From positions 4,216,001-4,280,000 of the forward strand of contig NZ_CP022753.1 of assembly GCF_002263495.1 (NCBI RefSeq): a stretch of 64,000 bases of DNA, in the 5' to 3' direction. The stretch's first letter is position 1. Each line of letters starts with the position of its first letter. This DNA comes from Nocardiopsis gilva YIM 90087 (lineage in GTDB: Bacteria; Actinomycetota; Actinomycetes; Streptosporangiales; Streptosporangiaceae). Below, piece by piece: positions 37,728 through 47,674 of the stretch. The notes beneath the pieces were generated by a model that saw only the letters and a program-made list of their open reading frames with translations, was not told the DNA's origin and made no database searches. The position numbers were made by a program, and so were the translations under genes.

Positions 37728-39077
37728 TCAGTCGCCCGCGGCACCCGCCGTGCCGGGCTGCGCGCCGTCGTGCGCGGCCGAGACCGCGTCCAGGGCGGAG
37801 CGCAGCGTGCCCACCAGGTGCTCGATCTGCTCCCAGGTGATGATCAGCGGCGGTGAGACCAGCAGGGCGCGCGGCACCGGGCGCAGGATCACCCCGCGCG
37901 ACCGCGCCTCGAGGAACACCTCGGCCGTGGTGATCCCCCGCTCGTCCAGGGCCTCCGACGACAGTTCCACGGCCGCCATCACGCCGGTGCCCGCCCGGAC
38001 CTCGCCGACCATCGGGTGGTCGGCGAGCTGGCGCACGGCGGCGTCCAGCTGCGCCTCGATCTCCAGCGAGACCGTGAAGAGGTCCTCGCGCTCGAGGATG
38101 TCGAGGTTGGCCATGCCCGCCGCGCAGCACGCCGGGTGCCCCGCGTACGTCGTCCCGTGCAGGAAGGGGTTGCCCGGCCGGTTCCAGAACGGCTCGGCCA
38201 CCTCCCCGCTGACGATGACCCCGCCCAGCGGGAGGTAGCCGCTGCTGACGCCCTTGGCGAAGACGATCATGTCGGGGCGGACGCCGTAGCGCTCGATCCC
38301 GAACCATGTGCCCATGCGGGCGAACCCGCAGATGACACTGTCGACGACGAACAGCACCCCGTGACGGCGGCACACCTCGGCCACGGCACCGAAGTACTCC
38401 GGTCCGGGCGGCGGGTAGACCCCGCCGGCGCCGATGACGGGTTCGGCGAAGAACGCGGCGACGTTCTCCGGGCCGACGCGCAGGATCTCGGCTTCCAGGG
38501 CCTCGACCGAGTCGTGCGGGATGACGGAGACGTCCTCGATCAGCGGGCCGAACCCGGCACGGAAGCGCTCCATGCCGATGATGCTGCTGCCGAACCCGTG
38601 CAGGCCGTGGTAGCCGCCGGTACGGCTGATCAGGTGGGTCTTGCCGGGGTGGCCGGTCACCCCCCAGTAGCGGCGGGCCAGCTTCGCCGCGGTGTCGATG
38701 GACTCCCCGCCCCCGCAGGTCAGGATCACCCGGGGGTCGACCACCGGCGCGTGCGCGGTCAGCCGCTCGCCGAGCTCCAGCGCGGGACCGTTGGCGAAGT
38801 CGCCGTACACGGTGTAGGCGTCGAGTCGGGTCATCTGCTGGTGGACGGCGTCGGCGATCTCCGTGCGCCCGTGCCCCACGTTGCAGTACCACAGGCTCGC
38901 CGTGCCATCGAGGTAGCGATCGCCGCTGTCGTCCCACAGCCACACGCCCTCGGCCCGGGTCACCATGAACTTCTGGGTCCGCGTGACGTCGTGCATATCG
39001 CAGAAGGTGTGCCAGAAACGACCTGGCTCCTGCTGCTTGGTCGTAGTACGCGCATACGAAGCCACTGTTGCGCTCAT
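37728..39077 (-). CDS. Class III PLP-dependent aminotransferase
   Basis: The product is 449 residues from ATG 39077, with GGAGG 8 bases upstream; an earlier start 15 codons up is less likely. The fold-type I enzyme has ILTCGGGESIDTAAKLARRY, then FVVDSVICGFARMGTWFG and the Schiff-base lysine in MIVFAKGVSSGYLPLGG. HGTTYAGHPACCAAGMANL follows. It resembles omega-amino acid:pyruvate, putrescine or GABA transaminases. The usual EGD/NSGTEA-type cofactor motif reads CGGGESIDTAAK, as in the beta-alanine/omega class. It probably acts with the neighbouring FAD oxidase under the MarR regulator. Confidence 0.88.
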   Translation of the reverse strand: MSATVASYARTTTKQQEPGRFWHTFCDMHDVTRTQKFMVTRAEGVWLWDDSGDRYLDGTASLWYCNVGHGRTEIADAVHQQMTRLDAYTVYGDFANGPALELGERLTAHAPVVDPRVILTCGGGESIDTAAKLARRYWGVTGHPGKTHLISRTGGYHGLHGFGSSIIGMERFRAGFGPLIEDVSVIPHDSVEALEAEILRVGPENVAAFFAEPVIGAGGVYPPPGPEYFGAVAEVCRRHGVLFVVDSVICGFARMGTWFGIERYGVRPDMIVFAKGVSSGYLPLGGVIVSGEVAEPFWNRPGNPFLHGTTYAGHPACCAAGMANLDILEREDLFTVSLEIEAQLDAAVRQLADHPMVGEVRAGTGVMAAVELSSEALDERGITTAEVFLEARSRGVILRPVPRALLVSPPLIITWEQIEHLVGTLRSALDAVSAAHDGAQPGTAGAAGD

Positions 39078-39350
39078 AGAGCGACCTCCGAGCCTTGTTA
39101 TACGTGCCAACGCCACAGGCAAACACCAAGGAAAACCGCTGTTCCGCGACGGCCCGGGAGCCCTCGATCGCGGCAGATGTCAGCAGGCTAAATTGCGGAC
39201 TGGGCCGGGTTCAAGAGACGAAACAAGAAATCCTCCCCGGATTTACACGGATCATTCGCGCTACCCCCGAAAGGCATCCGTGAAACTACTCACGACCTGC
39301 TAAAACGATCCGGAAAAAAGCGCCCGAAATGTGCTTGATCGCCCACGCGA
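39078..39350. other. Gap upstream of the aminotransferase gene
   Basis: No gene is supported. It is somewhat A/T-richer than its surroundings and presumably carries the aminotransferase promoter. No clear palindrome matching 37603 was seen. Confidence 0.45.
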
Positions 39351-39391
39351 ACGGCCCCGTTGCCCGGTCGTGGACCGGGCAACGGGGCCGT
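39351..39391 (-). terminator. 19-bp perfect hairpin terminating pheST
   Basis: ACGGCCCCGTTGCCCGGTC and its exact complement flank a 3-base loop (GTG), 50 bases past the pheT stop. No T run follows. This is among the strongest RNA hairpins in the window. Confidence 0.8.
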
Positions 39392-39441
39392 GTTCGTCGG
39401 GACGGGCCGTCCAGGTGGACCGACGGTGCGAGGTCAGGCGG

Positions 39442-41973
39442 CTAACCGCGCAGGACCGCCCCCGTGCGCTCGGTGGCGGCGGCCACGGCGGCGTCGCGCG
39501 CGGCCGTGCTCTCCTCCGCCGTCAGCGTCCGGTCGCCGGCGCGCAGGCGCAGCGTGTAGGCGAGCGACTTGCGGCCCGCACCGACCTGCTCGCCGGTGTA
39601 GACGTCGAACAGCCGCACGCTCTCCAGCAGTTCGCCGGCGCCGTCGCGCAGCGCGCGCTCGACCTCGCCGGAGGGCACCGCGGCGTCGACCACGAGCGCC
39701 ACGTCCTGGGTGGCCACCGGGTAGGTGGACACCTCCGGGGCGCGGACCGGGGCCACGACGCGCTCGATGCGGTCGAGCTCGACCTCCATCGCGACGGTGC
39801 GCGGCGGCAGGCCGTAGGCCGTGATGACCCGCGGGTGCAGCTCACCGGCGTGCCCCACGAGGATCTCCTTGCCCTCGCTCCCCTCCGCGGCCACGTACAG
39901 GGCGGCGCAGCGGCCCGGGTGCCACGGGGCGTGCTGGTCGGCGCGGACGGTCAGCTCCGCACCGGCGGCGCGGCCCACCTCGCGGGCGGCCTCGATGGCG
40001 TCGGCCCACGTCGCGGCGCGGCCTTCGCCCCACCAGCCGGAGGGCTCGCGGTCACCGGCCAGGACCGCGCCCACGCGGCGCGGCTGGTCGGGCAGGGCGG
40101 CCTCCACGGACGCCAGCTCCTCGGCCGTGGGGCCGCGGTCGACGCGCAGCATCGGTGCCTGCTCCGGCGCGCCGGGCTTGGGCCGGTAGACCAGGCCTGT
40201 CTCGAACAGGGCGACGTCGGCGAAGCCGCGGCCAACGTTGCGTGCCAGGGTCTTGAGCAGGCCCGGCAGCAGTGTGGTGCGCAGCAGCGGCTCGTCGTCG
40301 TTGAGCGGGTTGGCGAGCTTCAGCGTGCGGCGCCGCGCGTCGTCGGCGTCGAGCTGCAGCCCGTCGAAGTCGCGCTCGCCGACGAACGGGTAGCTCAGTA
40401 CCTCGGTGAAGCCCGCACCGGCCAGCCCCCGGCCGACGGAGCGGCGCAGGCGCTGGCTCGGGGTGAGCCCGCGCCCGGCCGGGGCCCGCGGCGGGATGGA
40501 GGGGATGTTCTCGTAGCCCTCCAGCCGGATGACCTCTTCGGCGAGGTCGTTGGGGTCGGTGAGGTCGGGGCGCCACGACGGCGGGGTGACCCGGAGGGTA
40601 TCGGCCCGCTCCTGGTGGTCGGCGACCTCGCAGCCCACCTCGACGAGTCGGCGGATGACGCGCTCGCGAGCGTAGGCGACGCCCGCGACCGTGCCGGGAT
40701 GGTCGGCGCTCAGGGCGATCGGCTCGCGGGGGGTGCTCAGGTCGATGTGGGTGTAGCCGTCCTCGACGCTCGCCCCGCCCAGTTCGCCCAGCAGTCGCGC
40801 CGCCCGGGTGGCGGCCGCCAGCTGCAGCTGGGAGTCGATGCCCCGCTCGAAGCGGCGCGAGGACTCCGAGGAGAGCTGGTGCCGCCGGGAGGTGCGGGCG
40901 ATGTGCCGGTCGTCGAAGTGGGCCGCCTCGACGATCACGTCGGTGGAGGTCATGCTGATCTCGGTGTCGAGACCGCCCATGACGCCGGCGATGTTGATCG
41001 GTCCCGACTCGTCGGTGATGAGGATGTCGTCGGGGTCCAGGGTGCGCTTGACGTGGTCGAGCGTCTCCAGCCGCTCGCCGACGCGGGCGAGCCGCACCTC
41101 GATGGGGCCGCGCAGCTTGGCGCGGTCCCAGGCGTGCAGGGGCTGGCCCAGCTCCATCATCACGTAGTTGGTGACGTCGACCGCCAGCGAGATCGAGCGC
41201 ACGCCCGTCAGCGCCAGGCGGCGCTTCATCCACAGCGGCGTGGGGGCGTCGGCGTCGAACCCGGTGGCGCCGCGCAGCACGTAGTTGGCGCAGATGGCCG
41301 CGCCGGTGGCGTCCTCCGGCCCGACCACGGAGGCGGGGTAGCCCGCTCCGGGCGTTCCGTCGACGCGGACCTCGGCGGGGTCGTGGAACGGCAGTTCGTA
41401 GAGGGCGGCGACGTCGCGCGCCACCCCCCGCATGGACAGGGCGTAGCCGCGGTCGGGGGTGACGGCGATGTCCAGGACGTCCTCGCGCAGCCCGAGCGGG
41501 CCGTAGAGGTCGGTACCCGGTGCGCCGAAGTCCTCGGGCAGCACGATGATGCCCTCGTGGTCCTCCCACAGGGCGAGCTCGGCGGCCGAGCAGATCATGC
41601 CCTCGGACATCCTGCCGTAGGTCTTACGGGAGCCGATGGTGAAGCCGCCGGGCAGTTCGGCGCCGGGCAGCGCGACGACGACGAGGTCGCCCTCGGAGAA
41701 GTTGCGGGCGCCGCAGATGATGTTCTGCTTCTCGCCGGAGCCGTTGGCCGTGCCAACGTCCACGCGGCAGTAGCGGATCGGCTTCTTGAAGCCGGTGAGC
41801 TCCTCGATCTCGCGTACGCGGCCGATGACGATCGGGCCGGAGATGTCGGCGCCGACCTCGTCGACGGTCTCGACCTCCAGTCCGGCGGCGATCAGCTTGG
41901 CGGCGAGGTCGCGGGGGGTGACGTCGGCCGGCAACTCGACGTACTCCCGCAGCCAGGAAACGGGGACGCGCAT
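39442..41973 (-). CDS. pheT: Phenylalanyl-tRNA synthetase beta subunit
   Basis: The product is 843 residues, full length for the bacterial (alpha-beta)2 enzyme. An N-terminal EMAP/tRNA-binding domain covers about residues 40-155. The B3/B4 editing region with [20 protein letters not shown] follows, then the B5 DNA-binding-like domain and the catalytic-like core with [19 protein letters not shown]-terminal FDX-ACB anticodon-binding domain is present ([19 protein letters not shown]). The start overlaps the pheS stop by one base (TGATG), giving coupled, stoichiometric synthesis. It lies directly upstream of a strong terminator hairpin. Confidence 0.97.
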   Translation of the reverse strand: MRVPVSWLREYVELPADVTPRDLAAKLIAAGLEVETVDEVGADISGPIVIGRVREIEELTGFKKPIRYCRVDVGTANGSGEKQNIICGARNFSEGDLVVVALPGAELPGGFTIGSRKTYGRMSEGMICSAAELALWEDHEGIIVLPEDFGAPGTDLYGPLGLREDVLDIAVTPDRGYALSMRGVARDVAALYELPFHDPAEVRVDGTPGAGYPASVVGPEDATGAAICANYVLRGATGFDADAPTPLWMKRRLALTGVRSISLAVDVTNYVMMELGQPLHAWDRAKLRGPIEVRLARVGERLETLDHVKRTLDPDDILITDESGPINIAGVMGGLDTEISMTSTDVIVEAAHFDDRHIARTSRRHQLSSESSRRFERGIDSQLQLAAATRAARLLGELGGASVEDGYTHIDLSTPREPIALSADHPGTVAGVAYARERVIRRLVEVGCEVADHQERADTLRVTPPSWRPDLTDPNDLAEEVIRLEGYENIPSIPPRAPAGRGLTPSQRLRRSVGRGLAGAGFTEVLSYPFVGERDFDGLQLDADDARRRTLKLANPLNDDEPLLRTTLLPGLLKTLARNVGRGFADVALFETGLVYRPKPGAPEQAPMLRVDRGPTAEELASVEAALPDQPRRVGAVLAGDREPSGWWGEGRAATWADAIEAAREVGRAAGAELTVRADQHAPWHPGRCAALYVAAEGSEGKEILVGHAGELHPRVITAYGLPPRTVAMEVELDRIERVVAPVRAPEVSTYPVATQDVALVVDAAVPSGEVERALRDGAGELLESVRLFDVYTGEQVGAGRKSLAYTLRLRAGDRTLTAEESTAARDAAVAAATERTGAVLRG

Positions 41974-43091
41974 CAGATCTCCATCCCGAAGGCCGAGGTG
42001 AACCGAACGTCACCCTCGACCATGTCGTGCATGTCCTTCACCCCGTGGGCGAACATCAGGGTCCGCTCCACGCCCAGGCCGAACGCCCAACCGCTGTAGC
42101 GGTCGGTGTCGACCCCCGCGGCGACGAGCACCCGCGGGTTCACCACGCCGCAGCCGCCGATCTCGATCCAGCCCTCGGAGCTGCAGGTGCGGCAGGGGGC
42201 GTCGGGGTTGCCCACGGAGGCGCCGCGGCACACGAAGCACTCCATGTCGACCTCGGCCGACGGCTCGGTGAAGGGGAAGTAGGACGCGCGGAAGCGGGTG
42301 CGCAGGCCCTCGCCGAACATGCCCGCGACGAAGGCGTCGATGGCGCCGCGCAGGTGGGCCATGGTGATGCCCTCGTCGACCACGAGGCCTTCGAGCTGGT
42401 GGAAGACGGGGGTGTGGGTGGCGTCCAGCTCGTCGGTGCGGAAGGTCTTGCCGGGGGCGACGACATAGAGCGGGAGCTCGCGTTCGAGCAGCGCGCGGAC
42501 CTGGACCGGCGAGGTGTGCGTGCGCAGCACCAGCCCCGACTCCGCACCGGAGGCGGACTCCACGAAGAACGTGTCCTGCATGGTGCGGGCCGGGTGGTCG
42601 GGCAGGAAGTTGAGCGCGTCGAAGTTGAACCACTCCGCCTCGACCTCGGGGCCCTCGGCCACCTCGAAGCCCATGCCGACGAAGATGTCGGCCATGCGCT
42701 CGGCGACGGTGGTCAGCGGGTGCCGGGCGCCGCGGGGGACGCGGTTCCACGGCAGGGTGACGTCGACGGTCTCCTCGACGAGGACGCGGGCGTCGCGCTC
42801 CTCCTCCAGGGTGGCCTGGCGGGCCTTGAGGGCCTCGGAGACCTCGCGCCGTGCGCCGCCGACGCGCTTGCCCGCATCGGCGCGGGCCGCCGGGGGCAGC
42901 GCGCCGATCTCGCGGTTGGCCAGCGCGAGGGGCGAGCGGTCGCCGGCGTGGGCGATGCGTGCCTCCTTGAGCGCGTCGAGCGAGTCGGCCGCGGCGATCG
43001 CGGCCAGAGCTTCGTCGCGCATCCGGGCGACCTCGTCCGGATGCAAGGGGGTCACCTCGACCGGGTCATAGGAACTATTGGGTGCAGACAT
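41973..43091 (-). CDS. pheS: Phenylalanyl-tRNA synthetase alpha subunit
   Basis: The product is 372 residues from ATG 43091 ([18 protein letters not shown]). The N-terminal coiled coil recognises tRNA-Phe, and the catalytic domain carries the three class II motifs. They include [28 protein letters not shown] and [19 protein letters not shown], and motif 3 is [14 protein letters not shown]. The phenylalanine-pocket region [11 protein letters not shown] is intact. A zinc-like CFVCRG...CRTCSSEGW cluster is visible within the catalytic domain, as in many actinobacterial PheS proteins. Confidence 0.97.
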   Translation of the reverse strand: MSAPNSSYDPVEVTPLHPDEVARMRDEALAAIAAADSLDALKEARIAHAGDRSPLALANREIGALPPAARADAGKRVGGARREVSEALKARQATLEEERDARVLVEETVDVTLPWNRVPRGARHPLTTVAERMADIFVGMGFEVAEGPEVEAEWFNFDALNFLPDHPARTMQDTFFVESASGAESGLVLRTHTSPVQVRALLERELPLYVVAPGKTFRTDELDATHTPVFHQLEGLVVDEGITMAHLRGAIDAFVAGMFGEGLRTRFRASYFPFTEPSAEVDMECFVCRGASVGNPDAPCRTCSSEGWIEIGGCGVVNPRVLVAAGVDTDRYSGWAFGLGVERTLMFAHGVKDMHDMVEGDVRFTSAFGMEI

Positions 43092-43221
43092 GGTTGGTTG
43101 CCTCACCGCCCTCGCCCGTCCGACGGGCGGAGCGGTCGTCACGGCCCACCGCTCAGGCGGCGGGCTCAAGCCGACAGGAATGCTGGGAAGAACCGCCCGC
43201 CGCGGCCCGCTCCGGGAACGC

Positions 43222-44343
43222 TTAGGCGAACTCGGGCGTACCGGCGGGCATGGTAAATCGGAACTCCGCCCCGCCGCTGGGTGCGCGGCCCACCGTGATC
43301 GCGCCGCCGTGCGCCTCGATCAGGCCCTTGACGATGAACAGCCCCAAGCCGGTGCCGCCCCGGCGCCTGCTGCGCCAGAAGCGGCGGAATACGCGCGAAG
43401 CGGCCTCGGACGGTATGCCCTTGCCTTCGTCGCGCACCGACACCGCTGCTCCTCCCTCATACGGCTCGATCACTATGGTGACAGTACCAGCGCCGTGCCG
43501 CACCGCGTTTTCCACGAGGTTGGACATGATCTGTTCGACCTTGTCGGCGTCGAGCCACATCTCCGGTAGCGGCCCCTGAACCTTCACTCGGAAGCGGTCC
43601 TCGGGATCCCCGGCGGCGACGCGCCCGGCGACCACCTTGCGGGCGCGATCGGGCAGGTCGACGACGTGACGTCGCAGCTCCAGGCGGCCGGACTCGATCC
43701 GGGAGACGCTGAGCAGCTCGGTGATGAGCCGGGTGACGCGGTCAGCGTCGGCGTTGACCGTCTCCAGCATGAAGATCTTCTGCTTCTCGGTGAGCCGGTC
43801 CCATTTGGTGAGCACGGTCGCGGTGAAGCCCTTGACGCTGGTGAGCGGGGAGCGCAGCTCGTGGGCGACCGTGGAGATGAGGTCGGCGCTGCGCCGCTCG
43901 TCGCGACTGCGGTGGGCGGCGGACCGCAGGGTGACGACCAGCCGGACCAGGTCGCCGAGGGGACGGTCGCGGACGTAGCGCGCGGCCATGAGGATCTCGC
44001 GGCCGTCGTCGAGGAAGAGCAGCCGCTCGGGCTGCCGGTTGCGGATCCCTAGGCCCCCGTAGGGGTCGGTGCACTTCCACCAGTCGCGGCCCTCACCGTC
44101 GTGCAGCGGCAGCACGTCGCGGAAGTCGCGGCCCAGTGCCGCGGTCGCGGACACCCCGGAGAGGCGGGCGGCCATGTGGTTGAACGTCGCGACGCGGCCG
44201 GTGGCGTCGGCGACGATCAGGCCGTCGGGGAGGTCCTCGGCCGACAGCAGGGGGTCAGCCGCTCCATGCGCGCCGTGAGGTCCCGCGTGACGACGGTCCG
44301 TCGAATGGTCGCCATCCACGACCGGCCTCCCCAATGCCCTCAT
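43222..44343 (-). CDS. Soluble PAS-domain sensor histidine kinase
   Basis: The product is 373 residues with no membrane segment. A PAS domain (about 35-130; GLIVADATGRVATFNHMAAR) is followed by HisKA with the phosphoacceptor His161 in STVAHELRSPLTSVKGF. A HATPase domain follows, with the N box in EQIMSNLVENAVRHG, then DEGKGIPSEAASRVF and GGTGLGLFIVKGLIEAHGG. No response regulator gene is adjacent, so it is an orphan kinase. Its place between pheS and spoU is a conserved actinobacterial order (recalled from knowledge). The start at 44343 is the first available and not confirmed by a strong ribosome-binding site. Confidence 0.9.
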   Translation of the reverse strand: MRALGRPVVDGDHSTDRRHAGPHGAHGAADPLLSAEDLPDGLIVADATGRVATFNHMAARLSGVSATAALGRDFRDVLPLHDGEGRDWWKCTDPYGGLGIRNRQPERLLFLDDGREILMAARYVRDRPLGDLVRLVVTLRSAAHRSRDERRSADLISTVAHELRSPLTSVKGFTATVLTKWDRLTEKQKIFMLETVNADADRVTRLITELLSVSRIESGRLELRRHVVDLPDRARKVVAGRVAAGDPEDRFRVKVQGPLPEMWLDADKVEQIMSNLVENAVRHGAGTVTIVIEPYEGGAAVSVRDEGKGIPSEAASRVFRRFWRSRRRGGTGLGLFIVKGLIEAHGGAITVGRAPSGGAEFRFTMPAGTPEFA

Positions 44344-44751
44344 GCGACGCCCTCATGTGACCATCCGCACCGCTGGAACGCGACGCCCTGTAGTCGGCCC
44401 TCCCCGGTGACACGTCCGACGACTCCATCGAAGACCATTACCCGCCGGTCACCGTGACTACGCGCCGGATTCCACGCCCGGTCCTCCGACCGCACCGTTC
44501 CGAGTCGAGATCCCCGAGCGTAGCGGGAACGACGGGGGCCACAGCAACCCGGCACGGCGGGGAGGTACCGGGGCAAAGCGTTACGCTCCGCAGTCGGAGA
44601 AGCGTTCTACCAGGCAGGAAAGCCGGAGTTGGCGGGACGACCCGAATTACGGGTTGTTACGCCTCTGATGCATGAGAACGCATGGACCGGAAACGGTCCC
44701 GGAATACCAGCTTGGGCGGGCGGCGTACCGGCACCCAGATGACAGTCCCTC
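44344..44751. other. Gap between the PAS kinase and spoU genes
   Basis: No gene is supported on either strand in these 400 or so bases. The end of the region runs into the palindromic repeat at 44752. The presumed promoter of the kinase/pheST group lies here. Confidence 0.45.
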
Positions 44752-44815
44752 CGTTGATCTCGGAGATACTGGGGTCAAGATCGATCGTGAGACCCCTATA
44801 TCTCCGAGATCAACG
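44752..44815. repeat. Inverted repeat, CGTTGATCTCGG family copy 2
   Basis: The left arm CGTTGATCTCGGAGATA (44752-44768) and its exact complement (44799-44815) extend, after a 2-base mismatch, through GGGGTC/GACCCC, making about 25 bp. The spacer is about 14 bases and itself contains GATCGATC. The right arm overlaps the stop codon of the spoU gene (44810-44812), so the repeat forms the 3' end of that gene's message. Confidence 0.93.
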
Positions 44816-45649
44816 AGAGGGCGAGGCGGAGGCGCGGGCGGCGGCGGAGCGCTGCTCACGCGCCGTGGTGTACAGACAGACCGCGGCGGCGGTCGCCAGG
44901 TTCAGGCTCTCGGCCGACCCGAAGATGGGCACGCTGACGGCGGTGTCGGTCAGGGCGACCGTCTCCGCGGGCAGCCCCCAGGCCTCGTTGCCGAAGACCC
45001 AGGCGACGCGCTCGTCGAAGGCTCCGGCGTCGGCGGCGGCGTGCAGGTCCCGCGGGCCGGTGCCGTCAGCGGCGAACACGCCGGCACCCAGGGAGCGCAG
45101 GTGGTCGATGGCGTCGGCGGTGGGCATACCCACGACCACGGGGAGGTGGAAGAGGCTGCCGGCCGACGCGCGCACGCACTTGCCGTTGTAGGGGTCGACC
45201 GACGCGTCGGTGAAGATCACGACGTCGGCGCCGGCCGCGTCAGCCGTGCGCAGCACCGTCCCGGCGTTGCCGGGGTCGCGCACGTGCGACAGGACGACCG
45301 CGAGCCGGATATCGCCGACGTCGGCAAGGGGGACGTCCACGAAATCGCAGACGGCGATGACCCCTTGCGGGGTCACCGTCTGCGCGAGCTCCGACATGAC
45401 CTCCAGGCTCACCCGGTGCACCGGGACGCCGGCGGCGTAGGCGGCGTCGATGAGCTCGCTGTGGCGCTGGACGGCGTCGGCGGTCGCGAACAGCTCCTGG
45501 ACCCCGCCGGGCGCGGCCAGCGCCTCGCGCACGGCCTGCGGCCCTTCGGCCAGGAACCGCCGCTCACGCTGCCGGAAGGCACGTTTGGCGAGCCGACGAG
45601 CCCCCTTGATTCGGGGTGACCGGATACTCGTGAACTCGTGGCTCGCCAT
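44810..45649 (-). CDS. SpoU (TrmH-family) RNA 2'-O-methyltransferase
   Basis: The product is 279 residues. It has an N-terminal substrate-binding domain (RQRERRFLAEGPQAVREALA). The SPOUT catalytic domain follows with the three signature motifs: VLSHVRDPGNAGTVLRTADA (motif 1), AWVFGNEAWGLPAE (motif 2) and SVPIFGSAESLNLATAAAVC (motif 3). Relatives methylate 23S rRNA or tRNA riboses using S-adenosylmethionine. It is downstream of infC-rpmI-rplT and the stop codon lies inside a palindromic repeat. Confidence 0.92.
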   Translation of the reverse strand: MASHEFTSIRSPRIKGARRLAKRAFRQRERRFLAEGPQAVREALAAPGGVQELFATADAVQRHSELIDAAYAAGVPVHRVSLEVMSELAQTVTPQGVIAVCDFVDVPLADVGDIRLAVVLSHVRDPGNAGTVLRTADAAGADVVIFTDASVDPYNGKCVRASAGSLFHLPVVVGMPTADAIDHLRSLGAGVFAADGTGPRDLHAAADAGAFDERVAWVFGNEAWGLPAETVALTDTAVSVPIFGSAESLNLATAAAVCLYTTAREQRSAAARASASPSR

Positions 45650-45677
45650 GACGTCTCGCTTCTCCTCGTCCGCGGGA

Positions 45678-46058
45678 CTAGGCCGCGGTCGTGGAGGAGG
45701 GGGCCGGGATGGCCTTCTTGGCGGTCTCGACCAGGGCGGCGAAGGCCGCCTCGTCGTTGACGGCCAGCTCGGCGAGCATGCGCCGGTCGACCTCGATGCC
45801 GGAGGCCTTCAGGCCCTGCATGAACCGGTTGTAGGTCAGGCCGTTGGCCCGGGCACCGGCGTTGATCCGCTGGATCCAGAGCTTGCGGAACTGGCCCTTG
45901 CGGTCCTTGCGGTCCCGGTAGGAGTAGGTCATCGAGTGGAGCATCTGCTCCTTGGCCTTGCGGTAAAGGCGCGACCGCTGACCGCGGTAACCGCTGGCGC
46001 GCTCGAGGACGACCCGGCGCTTCTTCTTGGCGTTGAGAGCCCGCTTCACGCGTGCCAC
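45678..46058 (-). CDS. rplT: 50S ribosomal protein L20
   Basis: The product is 126 residues from GTG 46058, with GAGGGAG just upstream. The basic N-terminal tail ([37 protein letters not shown]) and the globular part ([40 protein letters not shown]) match the family throughout. L20 is an early assembly protein and in some bacteria represses its own operon. Confidence 0.98.
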   Translation of the reverse strand: MARVKRALNAKKKRRVVLERASGYRGQRSRLYRKAKEQMLHSMTYSYRDRKDRKGQFRKLWIQRINAGARANGLTYNRFMQGLKASGIEVDRRMLAELAVNDEAAFAALVETAKKAIPAPSSTTAA

Positions 46059-46160
46059 TGTGACTCCCTCATAGGTTTCCGGTGCGCGCTCACCACGCCA
46101 CCGGTCGGCCTTATCCGGTGTCGCCGGACGGCCGATGTCGAACGAATGTGCAGGCGGCTC

Positions 46161-46352
46161 TTAGCCGAGCAGCTTCTTGATCATCTTGGTGTCGGCCTTG
46201 GCCAGCGCGACGTCGCCGGTCAGGCGGCGGGTGCGCTTGGTCGGCTTGTGCTCAAGCAGGTGGTTCTTGTTGGCACGGCGGCGCATGATCTTGCCGGAGC
46301 CGGTCACCCTGAAGCGCTTGCTGGCTCCGCTGTGCGATTTGTTCTTCGGCAT
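46161..46352 (-). CDS. rpmI: 50S ribosomal protein L35
   Basis: The product is 63 residues, normal length. [40 protein letters not shown] and [11 protein letters not shown] are all family-typical. It is followed by rplT about 100 bases on, and preceded by infC after 290 bases in which no gene is visible. Confidence 0.98.
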   Translation of the reverse strand: MPKNKSHSGASKRFRVTGSGKIMRRRANKNHLLEHKPTKRTRRLTGDVALAKADTKMIKKLLG

Positions 46353-46642
46353 TGTCGCCGTCGTCTCCTACTCACTCGGCACCGCCTCGGATTGGGGTGG
46401 TGCTGTCTTGCTTGCACTGGGCACAGGCGAACCCGGCGCACGGCTATCTGCTTGTCCGGCCGGGACACGCGATCATGGAGGACCGCTGTGCCGCCGACCG
46501 CGTCCCCAGCCGTGTGCCTCCGGCCGGGTGGTCCGTTGCCGCCGCCCACCCAGGGGGCAGCAGCGGCGACACGGCCTTCACCCTCCCGCCGCCGGATACC
46601 TCCAACGGCGGGTGGCACGCTCCGGGTTCGCCCGGGAGGTTG

Positions 46643-47245
46643 TCAGCCCTCCTGGCCGACCTGCTCCCGCTGCGCCTGCTGGCGGCCCTTGCCGCCACCG
46701 GCGGCCGCGCGGGCCTCGGCCTTGTGCTCCGAACGGCGCTTGTGCGGGCCGATCACCATGACCATGTTGCGGCCGTCCTGCTTCGGCTGCGACTCGACCG
46801 CGCCGAGGTCCTGGACGTCCTCCGCCAGCCGGGCGAGCAGTCGGCGTCCCAGCTCGGGCCGGGACTGCTCCCGACCGCGGAACATGATCGTCACCTTGAC
46901 CTTGTCCCCGCCCTTGAGGAACCGCACCACGTGACCCTTCTTGGTCTCGTAGTCGTGCGGGTCGATCTTCGGACGGAGCTTGATCTCCTTGATGATCGTG
47001 TTCGACTGGTTCTTGCGCGACTCGCGCGCCTTGACCGCGGACTCGTACTTGTACTTGCCGTAGTCCATCAGCTTGGCGACCGGCGGGCGGGCGGTCGGAG
47101 CGACCTCGACAAGATCGAGGTCGGCCTCCTGGGCAAGACGCAGCGCGTCCTGCACCGGGACGATTCCGACCTGCTCGCCATTGGGCCCGACGAGACGGAC
47201 CTCGGAAACCCGGATGCGGTCATTAATGCGGGGCTCGGCGCTGAT
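46643..47245 (-). CDS. infC: Translation initiation factor IF-3 (probable ATC start)
   Basis: The product is 200 residues if initiated at ATC 47245, where AGGGAGG lies six bases upstream and the conserved [13 protein letters not shown] block begins. A GTG at 47290 is the alternative, but it would add 15 unconserved residues. IF-3 keeps the 30S subunit free and checks initiator tRNA pairing. Both domains are present: [17 protein letters not shown] in the N-terminal half, [20 protein letters not shown] and [16 protein letters not shown] in the C-terminal half. The basic tail ([15 protein letters not shown]) is short. A non-AUG start is a known device for IF-3 autoregulation. Confidence 0.93.
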   Translation of the reverse strand: MSAEPRINDRIRVSEVRLVGPNGEQVGIVPVQDALRLAQEADLDLVEVAPTARPPVAKLMDYGKYKYESAVKARESRKNQSNTIIKEIKLRPKIDPHDYETKKGHVVRFLKGGDKVKVTIMFRGREQSRPELGRRLLARLAEDVQDLGAVESQPKQDGRNMVMVIGPHKRRSEHKAEARAAAGGGKGRQQAQREQVGQEG

Positions 47246-47316
47246 GGGACCCCTCCCTAGCTTCGTCGTATTGCTCGTGTCGGGGGTCACCCGGCCCCAG
47301 TAGGCCGTGAAAAGCG

Positions 47317-47344
47317 AAAACCCCGCCAGCGGTCGCAAGCGGGG
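47317..47344 (-). terminator. Attenuator-like hairpin in the infC leader
   Basis: On the minus strand CCCCGC (47344-47339) and GCGGGG (47326-47321) pair, followed by TTTT (47320-47317) and another T run two bases on. The structure is about 70 bases upstream of the IF-3 start. Premature termination in ribosomal-protein/IF-3 leaders is a known control; here it is a structural inference. Confidence 0.55.
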
Positions 47345-47431
47345 TAGATCCACCGATGTACGGCGACTGTGGTGAAGCCCGAAAGGACGTGTCCTTCGAC
47401 GGGCGCCTGTTCACGCGCGTCCGCCGCCCCC

Positions 47432-47443
47432 CGTTGATCTCGG
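47432..47443. repeat. Single arm of the CGTTGATCTCGG repeat family
   Basis: CGTTGATCTCGG occurs once here with no complementary arm nearby. It is probably a decayed or truncated copy of the palindromes at 27640 and 44752. Confidence 0.6.
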
Positions 47444-47562
47444 GTGGCGCCGACGCTACTCGTCGCCGACCGGAACCTGCGTGGGCTCAGGCCCCACAGG
47501 TGGGAGGATCAGCCTCCGCTTACGTATCCGGAGCGTCACCGCACCGGATCAGGTCATTTCCA

Positions 47563-47592
47563 ACCCTAGCAAGACTACTACAGGTTTTCGAA
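47563..47592 (-). promoter_or_regulatory. Candidate promoter for the infC operon
   Basis: On the minus strand TTCGAA (47592-47587) and TAGGGT (47568-47563) are spaced by 18 bases. A transcript from here would have a leader of about 310 bases containing the attenuator hairpin. Actinobacterial promoters are degenerate, so confidence is low. No gene is seen between 47354 and 47674. Confidence 0.35.
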
Positions 47593-47674
47593 CGCCCCGG
47601 CCGCCGGAACCGTGCTGTACCCCGTCTCACAGAACACCGCCTGGTATGCGGGATATTCCGCATGACCTCCCCCA

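Noticed and set aside
39331-42099. 922-codon plus-strand frame opposite pheT
   Set aside because: It is a shadow of pheT; histidine/arginine/glycine-rich antisense text without family similarity.
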